In this document: positions 48,069 through 60,210 of the stretch, in pieces | How the letters are laid out: each line of letters begins with the position of its first letter | Position numbering within the stretch: the first letter of the stretch is position 1 | NCBI GenBank assembly: GCA_002914805.1 | Contig: JXTB01000002.1 | Coordinates: 3,337,269-3,401,268 of the forward strand | Length of the DNA: 64,000 bases | Origin: Parasponia andersonii | Lineage: Eukaryota; Streptophyta; Magnoliopsida; Rosales; Cannabaceae | Direction of reading: 5' to 3' | Translations under genes and position numbers: made by a program | Notes under the pieces: generated by a model | Seen by the model: only the letters and a program-made list of their open reading frames with translations | Database searches by the model: none | What the model was told of the DNA's origin: nothing

Positions 48069-49761
48069 CACCCCTAAATTTAAGATTTTGCTAGTCCCAG
48101 AGTAAAAGAAAAAGAAACACATATAAAAACATATAAGAGGTAACATACTGACGCTGATGATTTCCAATTGATTTCTCCATACTCACATAATAACATAATT
48201 TTAAGAAACGTACAAATATTAACTAGGTATTAAAAATAACTCAATAACACATCCTATCTCAGATCGAATTTCTTGTGTGTATGTGTAAATGTCTTTCTTC
48301 TATCATTTTCTCAAATCCGGATACATTTATGTGATTATATATTAAGCATAAAATCTCAAAGGTAATAATAAAATTCCATAAGTTTGCTTTTCAAATCTAT
48401 CTCTACTAGTGTTGATAAATAGAACATCAAGTATCAAAAGGTCTTTATTAAGTTTTATAAGTTTGCTTAGGTGAAGGTATGATGTTTTGGATAAAATAAG
48501 CTCAAATCACCCTTAAGCATATTAATTCTAGGAGTTATATAAAGCTATTCTTTTACATACAAAGTAATACGTCAATAAAATCAAAATTTATTTTTCTTCC
48601 ATCAACACATAGCCAGACATTTTTTTTTCTTCTTTCTTTTATTTTTTTGAGTTACACACTCCAAAACTTATTTCTTTATTTCATGAGCAAGTGTGTAACT
48701 CTCTATTTTTTTTTTGTTTTTACAATCTCACTCTATTCATCTTCCCATAACATACTATAGCTCAAAATAATTTAATAAAAAAAAATCAACATGCTCAAGA
48801 AATAAAAGTTGAATAATATTATTTTAAGTTAAGCTAATGTGTATATGGTTGAAAAAGAAAAGGCTTTATAAGGCTCAAAATAGGAGTAATAGGGATAAAA
48901 TATATCATAGTTAGGTTGAAAGGCTCAAAAAGTCCAAAGATTTCTTAAATCCTTTTCTTGGTGAAATACTATCTAGGATTTTACCTCAATAGATTATCAA
49001 ACAAATTCTAGCACTTGTGAGATAACAAAATGTTATATTCACATAATATTCCCTAGATTCACACACAAATCAAAGATAAGACATCGTATTCAATATAGAT
49101 TTCCACACTCAAAATAGAACTTATACAAGAATTATCTATAAGACTAAGCTTACATCCACATTTTTCAACAAGTTATGTACTAATTCACTCAAGATTCTTA
49201 TCATTGAGAATAGATAATCACAAAAAAAAAACACAAAATATCTCTATTTATTCAAACACATAATCACATAACTAGGAAAATAAATACACAACAACAAACA
49301 AACTAATATAAGCACAATTCAACAAGGTTTACTCTATCTCCCAAACTTAGCATGTAAAATATAAGAAAATGAAAGAATAAAAAAATGAATTTAAGGATAT
49401 TCCTCTCGTTGGTACATAGCCATGAAGCTTAATCTACTTAAAATGGTACTAACTCCTTGTATTGCATAAAATACAAACATGTAAAAATAACACACGAATA
49501 TGAAAAAGTAAATACTTGGATTGCCTCCTAAGAAGTGCTTGAGTTATCGCCTTCGACTTAACAAAAGTGAATACTCATCAAAGAGTGGTTATCACCCATA
49601 AAGTGTGGCATAAACCACCATAAATAGATCTTTATTGCAATAGTCCTCAAGCTTGACCGGGTGTAGACAATGATAGCTCATAAATCCAATTTGGTTTGAT
49701 TTCAAATGATCGGCTTCAAAGGAAAACTTTATTTTGGTTCAAGCTTATAAAGAGTGTAGTA
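48069..49761. other. Internal non-coding region of the LTR element
   Basis: AT-rich, with no gag or pol motif on either strand. The stretch beside 48069 is the polypurine-like site on the minus strand (AAATTTAGGGGTG). Confidence 0.7.
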
Positions 49762-50298
49762 TTAAGATGATGGCTCTAATGGCAAACAAGACTCCATCGG
49801 TGGTATGTTTGTGTAGACTAATGATGCGGCCAAATCATTAGTCTCTTGGACTTCCTCAACTACCAACATGCCTTGTGGCTCTTCTTCTTCAAGTTTCCCT
49901 GAAGACTCTTCAAAATAAAAATATTCCAAATCAAATCTTGCCATGTCCTCTATCATTTGATAGGCTTCATTTTCGAGTCTCTCTTTATAAATTGGGAAGC
50001 CGTATTTATCTTCAATACAACTCTTACTTATAGGACTCAAATATTTCATAAATAGTTGGAGTTGGTAATGCTTGGGCAATTCATGGTTAGGTTCTCTACT
50101 AAGCTTTATCTGATAGGCTTCATTTTCGACTCTTTCTTTATAAATTGGGAAGCCATATCTATCTTCAACACAACTCTTACTTATACGACTCAAATCTTTC
50201 ATAAATAGTTGGAGTTGGTAAGACTTGGGCAATTCATGGTCAGGTTCTCTACTAAGCTTTATTTTGAATCTTTCCCAAATCATGTGTAAAAGTTCCAA
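49762..50298 (-). CDS. Unknown ORF with an internal 51-residue duplication
   Basis: A 178-aa minus-strand frame inside the LTR element, near the primer-binding side where gag would be. Residues 13-63 and 64-114 are two copies of the same 51-residue unit (IKLSREP, YQLQLFMK, YGFPIYKER, ENEAYQ), about 85 percent identical. The C-terminus is acidic (SSGKLEEEEPQGMLVVEEVQ). I recognise no family. The 153-bp tandem duplication kept the frame open in both units, which could reflect coding or chance. There is no ribosome-related or upstream evidence for expression. Confidence 0.35.
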   Translation of the reverse strand: MELLHMIWERFKIKLSREPDHELPKSYQLQLFMKDLSRISKSCVEDRYGFPIYKERVENEAYQIKLSREPNHELPKHYQLQLFMKYLSPISKSCIEDKYGFPIYKERLENEAYQMIEDMARFDLEYFYFEESSGKLEEEEPQGMLVVEEVQETNDLAASLVYTNIPPMESCLPLEPSS

Positions 50299-50455
50299 GC
50301 CATATTGAGGAAATATTAGGAAGCTTGGTGAAATCTTACTTTAGCTAGCATAATGAACCTCACAAACAAAAACAAAACATGTCAAAAAAGAAAAAAAAAT
50401 TGAAGTAAAATTAGAATTGATTGGTATTAATATTAACAAAAAAATAGTATTTCAA

Positions 50456-50473
50456 TCCCCGACAACAGCACCA
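50456..50473 (-). other. Degenerate primer-binding site
   Basis: On the minus strand, next to the LTR end, it reads TGGTGCTGTTGTCGGGGA. The common Athila/Tat form is TGGCGCCGTTGCCGGGGA. The three differences are all C-to-T. Confidence 0.75.
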
Positions 50474-50479
50474 AAAACT

Positions 50480-51091
50480 TGTTGATTGGAATGTGTAACT
50501 ATAAATTCACATACTCTCGTACAAGTACACACGGTCATTAATAATATAGATATGGAAGTAAAATGAGTGTAGAACCCAAAAGATAGGGTTTTAAAGAGGT
50601 AGTTAGTGTAAACCTAAAGTAGACTGAATTTGGACTTTTAGATTGTCAAAAAATTGATCTCGACCATCAATTATTGACTCAGGATACAAATAGTAGCGCC
50701 GTGGTACTAAAACATCTCGAGAATTGGTATTGGGGCACAACTTTTGATGCTAAAATACCATTTTTTGTGCTACATTGCCACTTTTCTACTGGTTGATGTC
50801 TCGGTTTTCAGGGTATGCCATTTGTTCATTTGAGCTCTAATTTGTCTCATTTTTATTACATTATGACCGTATCGGATTTAACTTCGATTCTAATGGATTG
50901 AAAAACTTATTTGTGAGATACAAATTCATCTCATTTTGTATCAACTACCTTTGTTTCATTTTCTTATCATCACAAACAAACAAAACATCAAAAGAACAAA
51001 AAAAGTATTGGAAACAAATTAATATAAGTAAAAACATAATAAAATTTAAGGTAAATTAGCACTGGATAAATACAATTTTATAAAGTCAATA
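50480..51091 (-). repeat. 5' LTR of the non-autonomous element (internally deleted)
   Basis: 612 bp, collinear with the left LTR on both sides of a deletion of about 1 kb near 50570. LTR-to-LTR differences are numerous, so the insertion is old. Confidence 0.8.
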
Positions 51092-51175
51092 GTTGCCGTG
51101 GATATCAATGTTCAGCACGACTTTATGATGTTTATGATCCAAAGAGACGAGCCTTTCACTAAATCACATTTATTG

Positions 51176-53400
51176 TAAGAACAAATGGGTAGTGATTATG
51201 CATCTTTATATTTATGTATAATGAATGTTGGGCCATTGGTCATAATTGAACCTAACAGGTGTGACGAGAGAGTAATATTCTTGGTTTGTACTAAGCGGAG
51301 TTTTTAATCATAAAATCCTCCGTTTGTTATACTTTTTATCATTAAGAAAATGAATTATGACTTTATTAGCTTAGAAGATAATTATGGAAAAATTAGGGAT
51401 AAACTAAAAATAATTAAAAAGAGTCAAACCGACGTACGCACATGATGAAACAATCACTCCATCGAAGCATGACAAACAAACAACAAATGGGTTATTTTTT
51501 TTTAAGTGAAGCTTAATTAATGACCATTACTTACTACAAATTTAAAATAAAATAACACACACTCTACCAAGGTTTGAATCCCTAACTTAACCAAACTTAC
51601 ACACACATCCCTCGACCGACTGAACTAGTTGGGTTAACTTGATTGCTATTTCTCTGATTTTTGTTTCTTTATTTATTATTATTTTTTATGTTAACCTTTA
51701 GCTTTGAATTATTGTAGATAGGCAAAAATATCGCGTAAAGTTATAGAAGAAGCCTGATGAGTATATATGCAGAGATATACATGTAAATATTAATAATTTA
51801 TTAAATATAATTTTAATTATAAATTATTTTCTAATATTTATTTAATTCGAGAATGTAATTTAGACTTTTAATAGAATAAATTCATAATTAATAATACAAG
51901 CGAATTAATTATAATTGGGTCTTTGTCTACCAGAACTTGAATTATATAAGTACATTTAGAGTACATTTAGACCCCTAATTTACACTAATATTTTGGATTG
52001 CTTAGGATCAACACAACTAGGCTCAAATAATTTTTTGAGTAATTACATGAAAAAAGAAGCAAGCTGAAAAGTTAGTTTGCCTTTAGTACCCACTGCCATG
52101 ATTTAAGGGGCATGGTGATTTTTTGACAGCCTCCAAATTTTGCATATGGGAGGACTTCTCCTCCTTTCTTTAGTTGCTGAAAATATTAGTTTGATTTCTA
52201 TCAGAGAACGAGAGAAAAGTGAGAAAAAGAAAGAGAAATTCTTAGAATTACCATTAAAGACTATTGAAATTCTTAAATTTTTACTTGAAATTAATTGAGA
52301 TCGAGTTGTCCACACATCTCTGCAGTTATAAACTTAGTGCTTAGATAAGAAAACTCATTAGTGAAGTTTATATATATTTAGATCATAAAAAAGTTTTATG
52401 AAGAACTATAATCCAGAAAAATTTTTGTTTTCCACCCTTCCGCTAATATTTGATTTTGTCACGTTTTTTTGTAAATAATTTCCAACATTTTCTGCTTTAT
52501 CTCACTCTATTTGTCTTCTGATATCTCTATTCTCTTGTCTTTCTCCGTCTCGAGTTCTAACTCTCTCGGTAAGCTTTCTCAGTGGCCTCAAACTTTATCC
52601 TCGGTCACTAACTCTCTTGACCTCTTACTTCTCTCTCTTGCGTTTGTGTGTGTGTGCAGATATTAAACTCTCTTAGCATCTAACTCTCTCTTTGTTGTTT
52701 TATTGTCACTTTTGAGGTAAGCTTCCAATCTGGATTATTGGTTTTTTGTGATTTTGATTTTGTGTGATATTGATTATTCTGATTAAGTTTCTGTTTTTCA
52801 TTATTGCGTGTATATTTTCTATATTGTGTATATTTCATTATGTTGTGTGTTTGTTGGATTCGGTTCGATTTCTCTCCGTCTTTCCGATTGGGTTGATTTC
52901 ATTTTACTGTCTCTCTCTTTGCCTCTATCTATAATATTTAGTTTCTAGATTATTACCTCTCTCTCTCTCTGTATATATGGTTTCTAGGTTGGGTATTTTT
53001 TTTTTTTATTTAGGGTGTTTTTAATTGAGTAATTTTTTTCACTCTGTTTCTTGATTGGGTATTTTTATTGGTATCATGAGTCTGGATATTTGAGTGTGCC
53101 TCGGGTATTTTGGTCTTTTTGATTAGGCTATCTCTCTTAGAACTTGAGGCATGTCTAAAATGTTTTTTTTTTTTTTTTTTTCAATGTTCTGTTTCTTTGG
53201 CATTCTAATATATTGGTTTATGGTTTTTAGTTTATGTCTATGATATTGGATTATATTTCTATATTGGATATTCATTGGTACATGTTTATTAGTTTATGTT
53301 TTGGTTTCTTATGTAAGTTATTTAGATGTGAATAGCATAGTTAGCAATTTTTATGTTTAATACTCATAATATAAATGTACGTACTTTTCAATTATACAGC
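51176..53400. other. Intergenic DNA with a leader-like pyrimidine-rich segment
   Basis: Mostly AT-rich. At 52500-52720 there are CTCTCTC-rich stretches, a short (GT)n run, and TTTTGAG followed by GTAAGC. This looks like a plant 5'UTR exon with a splice donor and then a T-rich intron. It might be the former 5' leader of the coatomer-alpha copy at 56264, 3.5 kb downstream, but nothing links them directly. Confidence 0.4.
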
Positions 53401-55735
53401 TGAATTAGGTACTTTTGTGAAACTTATTTAAAACATACTTTTCAATAAAAACGTAGTATACACGTAGGTATCTTTCAGTTGTATAAATACTTCTCATCAA
53501 TTTCAAATTTGTATTTAAAATTCTAATTTTTTGCTCAAATTTAATTATTTTTTCATCCCTGGCAATTGTTTTGTTATTATTTTTCATATAACACTGATTT
53601 TATTCTAAATAATTAAATATTTCATTAATTATTAGTAAGTAATATTTATTTTTTTCTTGACCAATTAGCTTAGTAAAAGAAAAATGTGTAATTTTTATGA
53701 AAAATTACACTTTTATTAACATATTTTATAAATGTATTTTTTCATAATTAGAAGTATTACACACGTATAAATAAGATTACGAATTTTTAGCATATACGTA
53801 ATTTTAGTCTAAATTATTATAAGTATTTTTGACAAAAAGTGCGAATTATACTAGTCTGCATTATTAGCCTTTTAATATCCCCTATTTTGCTGACTATAGT
53901 GAATAGGCACATACTTAACACCAAGTACTGTGTGTCCACATATATGTTCACACCCTTACCAATTATCATGTGTGCACACTTATTGTGTTCTTATCCATTT
54001 AAGGAAATATTTATAAAATTATTTAAAAAAAAAATGTGTTCATCATTTTAATGTACTAAAATGTGTAGTAAAATGTCTAATACCAAAATAAAAGGGAGAT
54101 TTGAAGAGGATCCTTAATTAGATATTTATTTATAAGATCTTTCATAAAACTTAATAGAGATTTATTTAAGTAAAAATTTTGAAAAATTTAAAAATCTGAG
54201 ATGGGATGAACATTTAGAAAAATTCTAGATTTATTTAGAAAAATAATACTTCTCAAAAATAGTTAGAAAAATGCAACTTTTTATTCAATATTAGTAGAGG
54301 TAACCAATCGAACTCAAGGTAACCAAACTTGTTGCAGTAACTTACTTGATTAGCTCAGTATCTTATTAATTTGTAAAAAGTACCTTATTAATTTGTAAAA
54401 AATGGTATTATGCCAAATATTTTTAAAAATGGTATTTCAATGAAATTTGAAATTTTTCAAAAAATTTTAAAATCCGTGACTTTTCATTTTTTTTTCTGTG
54501 AAATTTTACATATAAAATCAAATTTCACCTTATTTTTGTTAGTTCGTAGTTTTTATCATATAACTTTAGTTAATAAAATACCATCTAAATGTTATTTTAT
54601 AACTTTAGTCAATAAATGGCTATTTTTTAGTTGATCTATGTTTCAAAAAGTAAATATTTTTTTAAATAAATCAATATATTCTGATCTATTAGATATGAGA
54701 AATGGTCATGTTTTAAATAATTTTCAACATTCGGTCATTTTGTAACAATGTTTGAAAAATAAATATTTTTCAAAAATGATTCAAAATTCAGTCATTTGGC
54801 TAAAAAGCCCCAATAAAGGTCAAGGGCCATAGTTACATATTTTTCCAAACCTACTTAAAAATACTCATACTTTTCATTGAAAATGTATTATATGCTTATT
54901 ATACACGTATGTATCTTTTAGCGTATAAAGTACTTCTCACCAATTTCATTTTCTTTATTTAAGATATTGTTTTTTCTTTTAAATCCAATTAATTTTTATC
55001 TAGATAGATTTTTTTTTGGGTTATTATTTTGTCGTACAACATTGATTTTGCTTTGGATTATGGAACTTTTAATCAATTATCCACAAATAGTATTCAAAGT
55101 TCATGAAAAAAAAAGTATAGGAAAAATTAAATATTTTTTTTATAGAAAATTACACTTTTTCTTAGCTTATTTTTAGACACATATTTTTAAAATTAATTGT
55201 ATTATACATGTATAAATAAATTTATGAATTTTTGGCATATCCATATTTTTATACAAATTTTTTAAAAGTATTTTCATAAAAAGTCCAAAAATACATGTCC
55301 ATATTATTAGCCGTTTAATATTTTTAAAGTGATAGTTTAACTAAATCCAAAATTTTTCGAAAAATTTTAAAATTTGAGGTTCTTCAATTTATTTTTTTGA
55401 AATTTTACCATATAAAATCAAAATTGCACCTTATTTTTTCTTTTAGTTCATAGTTGTTACCATTTAACCTTAGCCAATAAAATACCTTCTAAAGATTATT
55501 TTATATATCTTTACTCAATAAAGTGGCTATTTTTCAGTTGATATATGTTTCAAAAAGTAAATCAATATATTGTGATATATTAGGTATGAAAAATGGTCAT
55601 TTTTTAAATAATTTTCAACATTCGGGCATTTTGTTATAATGTTTGGAAAAAAGCTATTTTGCAAAAAATATTCAAAATTCTGCCATTGGCTAAAAGGTAA
55701 GCCCACCAAGAAAAGAGGGTCAAGGGCCCTACGAA
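53400..55735 (+). repeat. Diverged tandem segmental duplication, AT-rich
   Basis: Copy 1 (53400-54840) and copy 2 (54841-55735) share collinear landmarks: ACACGTA(G/T)GTATCTTT, AAATTTTAAAAT, ATATGTTTCAAAAAGTAAAT and ATAATTTTCAACATTCGG. Copy 1 has an extra 530 bp (53880-54413). Neither copy contains a recognisable gene. Confidence 0.78.
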
Positions 55736-56263
55736 ATTAGTTGAGTTTATTCCTATGTCTGTTGTCGTAAGGGAAAAAGACATGCCGTTTTAGAGTTTAA
55801 GTTTCTGGATGTCTTCAAATTTATTTTTATTTTTCTTCTTTTTTATTCATATCGTCAATTATTTAATTAGTTTAGGAGAAGTTTTAGGTCGTCTGTACCT
55901 TTATTTTTTATTTTTTTTATTTTTTTTTTCCCCTTCCTCCTAAGATCGTGTGTACTTGTGTTGTGTGTTCTGGTTAGAGTGGAATTCGAGGATTTGGGGG
56001 CAAATCAGAGAAGAAACGAAACTGGAGTGATCAAGTAACAAGAAGTGGAGTCTTAAATTTTGGCCACTGAAGAGAGAAATTGTGTATTTATTTTATTTTA
56101 ATTTAATTTTTACAGCAAGTCGCTGAATTCACAAAATAGCTGCACAAGAATCCGGCGTCGTTAGATTCAGAAAGACATGCAAGAGAGAGAGAGAGAAGGC
56201 TTGCACAATTCAAAGCTTCCCAGTTAGAGTTAGTGTTAGTGTTTGAACTGGATCAGTTATACA
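55736..56263 (+). promoter_or_regulatory. Upstream region of the coatomer-alpha pseudogene
   Basis: AT- and T-rich, then purine-rich leader-like sequence (AGAGAGAGAGAG at about 56182-56195) just before the ATG at 56264. No firm TATA box. Confidence 0.35.
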
Positions 56264-59200
56264 ATGTCCACAAATTTGGAGACCAAGAGTGGAGTAAAGG
56301 GACTGAATTTTCACAGTAAGAAGCCCTGGATCTTGGCCGGTCTTGAGAGCGGCGTAGTCCAGCTCTGGGATTTTAGGATTGCAACTCTCATCGACCAATT
56401 CCACCACCACCGCGGCCCAGTACGTGGCGTCCATTTTCATAAGTCTCAGCCGCTCTTCGTCTCCGGGGGTACGTCCTACTAGGTAGTGTACTAGTAGTTA
56501 CTACTATTCTTTACAACTAGTACACTACAAAATCATATAACAATATATCTCTGTTGTTGTGTTGCAGGGGATGATCACAAGATCAAGGTGTGGAATTACG
56601 TGTTGCGCAGTTGCATGTTTACTCTTGCGGGACACCTTGACTACGTCCGCACCGTTCAATTCCACCATAAATATCCTTGGATTGTCAGTGCTAGTGATGA
56701 CCACAGCATTCGAATTTGGAACTGGGAATCACGCACTTGCATTTCTGTTCTCACTGCCCTCACCAATTCAGCCATGTCGGCCTCATTCCATCACTTGAGA
56801 AACCTTTATTCTCTCGGCGTCCTTGGATAAAACAGTTCGTGTTTGGGATTTTGGTGGCCTTGTCGGGAAGACGAAGCCTCATAAGACTAGTACATATTTA
56901 GATTATTTCTCCAGTGATGTTTTTCTCAAGTGTTTCATAAGAGGTCATAATCGGGGAGTTAATTGGGCCTCATTCCATGAAGCTCTCCCTCCCTATTATT
57001 GTCTCTGGAACAGATGATCACCAAGTAAAAGTGTGGAAATTGAATGGTATATATGTCACACCAGTTGTAACATGCAAATATATAAGGTTACAGACGTTTA
57101 TAATAAATTTTTTCCATAAATAATGTTACCAAAATATTATGCTCTAACTTTGAGTAGAATTGCGGTAGCACTTCAAAATAAATGATTGTTAACCGTCGAG
57201 GGCTGTGTTCCATACAGAGTCCTTAAAACTGATTCGCTCCCTCCACCAGAATATTTGAGGATTTTGCAAGCGTCAGTCTCCCAGGATACAACGACGAGGA
57301 GCAGCAGATGAAGCACCAACACCTCCACTCTACGAACTGGATAGGTTTGAACTCAAAATTTCTAGACACTCGAAAAGCTCTAGCTAGAAAAAACTGAGGA
57401 ACTCAAGAACACTTGAGAGAGAATGGCAAAGAGAAGAAGGCTTCTGTTTCTTTTTTTGGTGTGTGGAATGAGGAGGGGAAACTCACCTTTTATAGTCTCC
57501 AAGGAGGGACTTAGTAGCAAAACCAGAAAGATTTTTCATTAATCTCAAAACGTTCTCCAGAAACCAGAAAGGCTTCTGTTACTAACGTTTTTTTTTTTTC
57601 CATTAAACTGTGTAACATTTAAAACGTTCATTCTGGTTCATAATGGAAAGAAAAAAAAATATTGGGCCACAACAAAAGGTTAGGCTTACTATGGTCCAAG
57701 TTTCGGCCCAGCATTCGTGTCCGCATGTGCGGACACACACGAGCCCATGCAAATTCAGACCCAATCCCGAAGATTTGCACCCCCTGCGCGCGCCTGAGAG
57801 AGCATCTGTGATTGTTATTCTTACCACCATCACAAAACAAGATTCTATATAAACCACTTGCACCATACATTTCCCACCAATATGGGACTATAATATTTTC
57901 CTTTCATTTTCCATTTTAATGGTGCACTTTTGAGCAACAATTTCTCATTCATTTGTGCACCATTTTGAGCGTGTGAATATACGAAATCGATGTCCTCGCA
58001 GAGGAGAACAAGAATTCACTAAGATCTTTCATCAACAAGACGTGGATCCTACTCAATTTTTAGCTTCAAAATGGTCCATAAAAATGAGTTTTATAATAAA
58101 TTTAATCTTTAAAATCCACTTGGGCTTCCAAGCCCGAATCAAGCCCAAATTATTTTCTTAACCCATTTTTCCAACAATATTTCCCAGCTGCAACTCTTTT
58201 TAATTACTATTTATTTGGTGTAATGATGCATGTTCCTTTGAAATGTTGTAATGATGCCAAACAGTCTTGTTTTGTGCAAGAAAATTTGACTTTAATTTTT
58301 GGAACAAGGTAAGCAATGGTTGTATATGATATGCCTGTATTGACTTTGAATTCGATTTTATCTCTAACTGCACTGCACGTAGGTTAGACACAATGAACTG
58401 AGCCATATTTAATCCTCTTCTTTACCAGGTTCCTGGACGAGGGCTTGGAAAGCAATGACATTGACAGGACACATTAGTCCTGATGTTGTCCTGTCCAGTT
58501 CAGAGGACGGGAGAATTCTTGTGTGGGATCTCTGTAAGCGGACTTGTGTTGAGAAAATTCGTAGGGAGAACAGCAGCTTCTCGATTCTTGCATCGCATCC
58601 GGCTATGTTAAATCGATTTGCTGCTGGTCATGATAGTGGCATCTTAGTTTTTAAGTTGGCGAGCGAACGTCCTGTTCTTTCTGTAAGTGGTGATTCAATG
58701 TGCAGATATTTCAATACTGTCTCCGGTTTTCATTTCGAATTATCTAACTTCCAAAACTGGAGATATTCTTTGATCAACTTAGTGTCCCCCAGGCAAAGGC
58801 ATTATTGGGATTATTGTCCCTACTTTTACCAACATGCTAAAGCTCTATTTCGATGTGGACAGGGGTTCTTATCAACTGTTCTTGATAAAAGAACCAATCA
58901 AATATTTGTCAAGAACCTTAAGAATGAGACTGTAGAGAAGATTGCGCTTCCTATTCTCACTGATGCAATATTTTATGCTGGAACCAGAAAATTGCTCTGC
59001 AGGGCTGAGGATAGAGCATTTATTCTTGACCTTCAAAACAGGATTATACTCAGAGAACTTCAAACTTGTTTGGTAATAAAGCGTGTTTTCTGGTCTAACG
59101 ACATGGAATTCGTTGCTTTTCTAAGCAAAAATTCTATCGTTGTGGCTAGTACGGAGCTCGTACACCAGTGTACTCTACATGAGACTACGCATGTTAAAAG

Positions 59201-60210
59201 CGGCGCTTGGGATGATAATGATGTATTCATCTACTCAACCTGAAACCACATCAAGTACTGCCTTCCTAATGGGGACAGCGGAATCATCAAGTCTATTGAT
59301 CTCCCACTATTCATATCAAAAGTGTTTGGAAGCATTATTCGGTGTTCGAACGTCGAAGGGCGAGCTCATGACATTGAATTTGATGCGACTGAATATGTAA
59401 TCAAGTTGTTCCTGCTGAAAAAGAGATATAGCCAGGTCATGAGAATGATTAGGAGGTCTGAGCTTTGTAGACATGTCGTGATTACATATCTCCAGCAGAA
59501 AGGTTTTCCAGCAATTGCGCTTCGCCTTGCTAAGGATGGGAAGACTCGTCTCAATTTGGCACTGGAGAGTGGTGACATCCAGGCTGCTGTTACTTCTGCT
59601 AAAGAACTAGATGATGAGAAGGATCATTGGTGTCGCTTGGGAGTGGAGGCCTTTCGCCAAGGTAATGCTGGCATTGTAGAATATGCGTACCAAAGGACAC
59701 ACAACTTTGAGAGGCTATCATTCCTTTATCTTATAACCGGAAACTTGGATAAGTTGTCCAAAATGCAAAAAAATCATTGAAGATAACGATAATGTCAAGT
59801 TTCAATTCCAAAATGCTCTTTATTTGGGGGATAAAAGGGACTGTGTTAAGATCTTGGAGAATGCTGGAGAATTGCATCTTGCATATGTCACAGCAGCAGT
59901 TCACGGCCTCCGTGAAACTGCAAAACGTTTGGCCACTGAACTAGGAGAGAACGTTCCTTATTTACCGTCAGCAGGGAAATCACCATCTCTTTTGGTGCCT
60001 CCAAGACCAATCGTATGCGGTGGTGACTGGCCCTTGTTGAGTGTCTTGGGAGGCGAACATTTGCAACATGGGAACGTTAAGCACGGTTTGAGAAAGCGAC
60101 TATGAGGAGAATGATTATAGAAGATGGGATCTTGGATATCTTTACCTTCAACCTAAGAATGGCGATGTCAGCTTGTTAGAATCACTCATGTACCAGTACT
60201 ACAGGTACAC
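56264..60210 (+). pseudogene. Coatomer alpha subunit (alpha-COP) pseudogene
   Basis: Exon A (56264-56468) and exon B (from 56568) join at a GT-AG intron inside [13 protein letters not shown]. The WD40 part reads [40 protein letters not shown], then [10 protein letters not shown] and GHNRGVNWASFH. Frameshifts lie near 56805-56814 and near 56990. The third exon starts at 58429 (TRAWKAMTLTGH) and runs on as a 262-codon-scale open stretch. Beyond a TGA at 59241-59243 it reads HIKYCLPNGDSGIIKSIDL, then YLQQKGFPAIALRL. A one-base insertion in an A-run near 59770 shifts the frame again before VKILENAGELHLAY. Intact alpha-COP (about 1,200 aa) is the COPI coat scaffold for Golgi-to-ER transport. This copy holds about the first two-thirds, and the C-terminal domain is absent. 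Confidence 0.92.
57187..58176 (-). mobile_element. LTR (probably solo, copia-type) in a coatomer-alpha intron
   Basis: The minus-strand start is TGTTGGAAAAATGG at 58176. A TATA-like TTTATATAGA lies near 57850 on the minus strand. It ends near TAACA at 57187; the left end could also be at about 57139, and no exact target duplication is seen. The host intron is 57047-58428 (GT-AG). The open frames here (57603-57870) are chance frames. Confidence 0.62.

Larger units (their letters stand above)
46464..51091 (-). mobile_element. Non-autonomous LTR retroelement (LARD-like), minus orientation
   Basis: Left LTR 46464-48068 (3' LTR) and right LTR 50480-51091 (5' LTR). The primer-binding-like site is at 50456-50473 and a polypurine-like GGGGTG lies beside 48069 (minus). 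The 5-bp flanks are GTTGG (46459-46463) and GTTGC (51092-51096), a near-perfect target duplication. The internal 2.4 kb has no gag or pol, only one unknown ORF. Confidence 0.82.
41446..51175 (+). repeat. Copy B of the segmental duplication, opened by insertions
   Basis: Homology to copy A starts at 41446, breaks at about 41558, resumes at about 43852, continues to 46463, breaks again at the LTR element, and ends in 51092-51175. The breaks hold a hAT-like remnant with a solo LTR and a non-autonomous LTR element. All insertions came after the duplication because copy A lacks them. Confidence 0.82.

Noticed and set aside
57603-57870. Overlapping ORFs of 69-87 aa
   Set aside because: Chance frames inside an LTR; none resembles a known protein.
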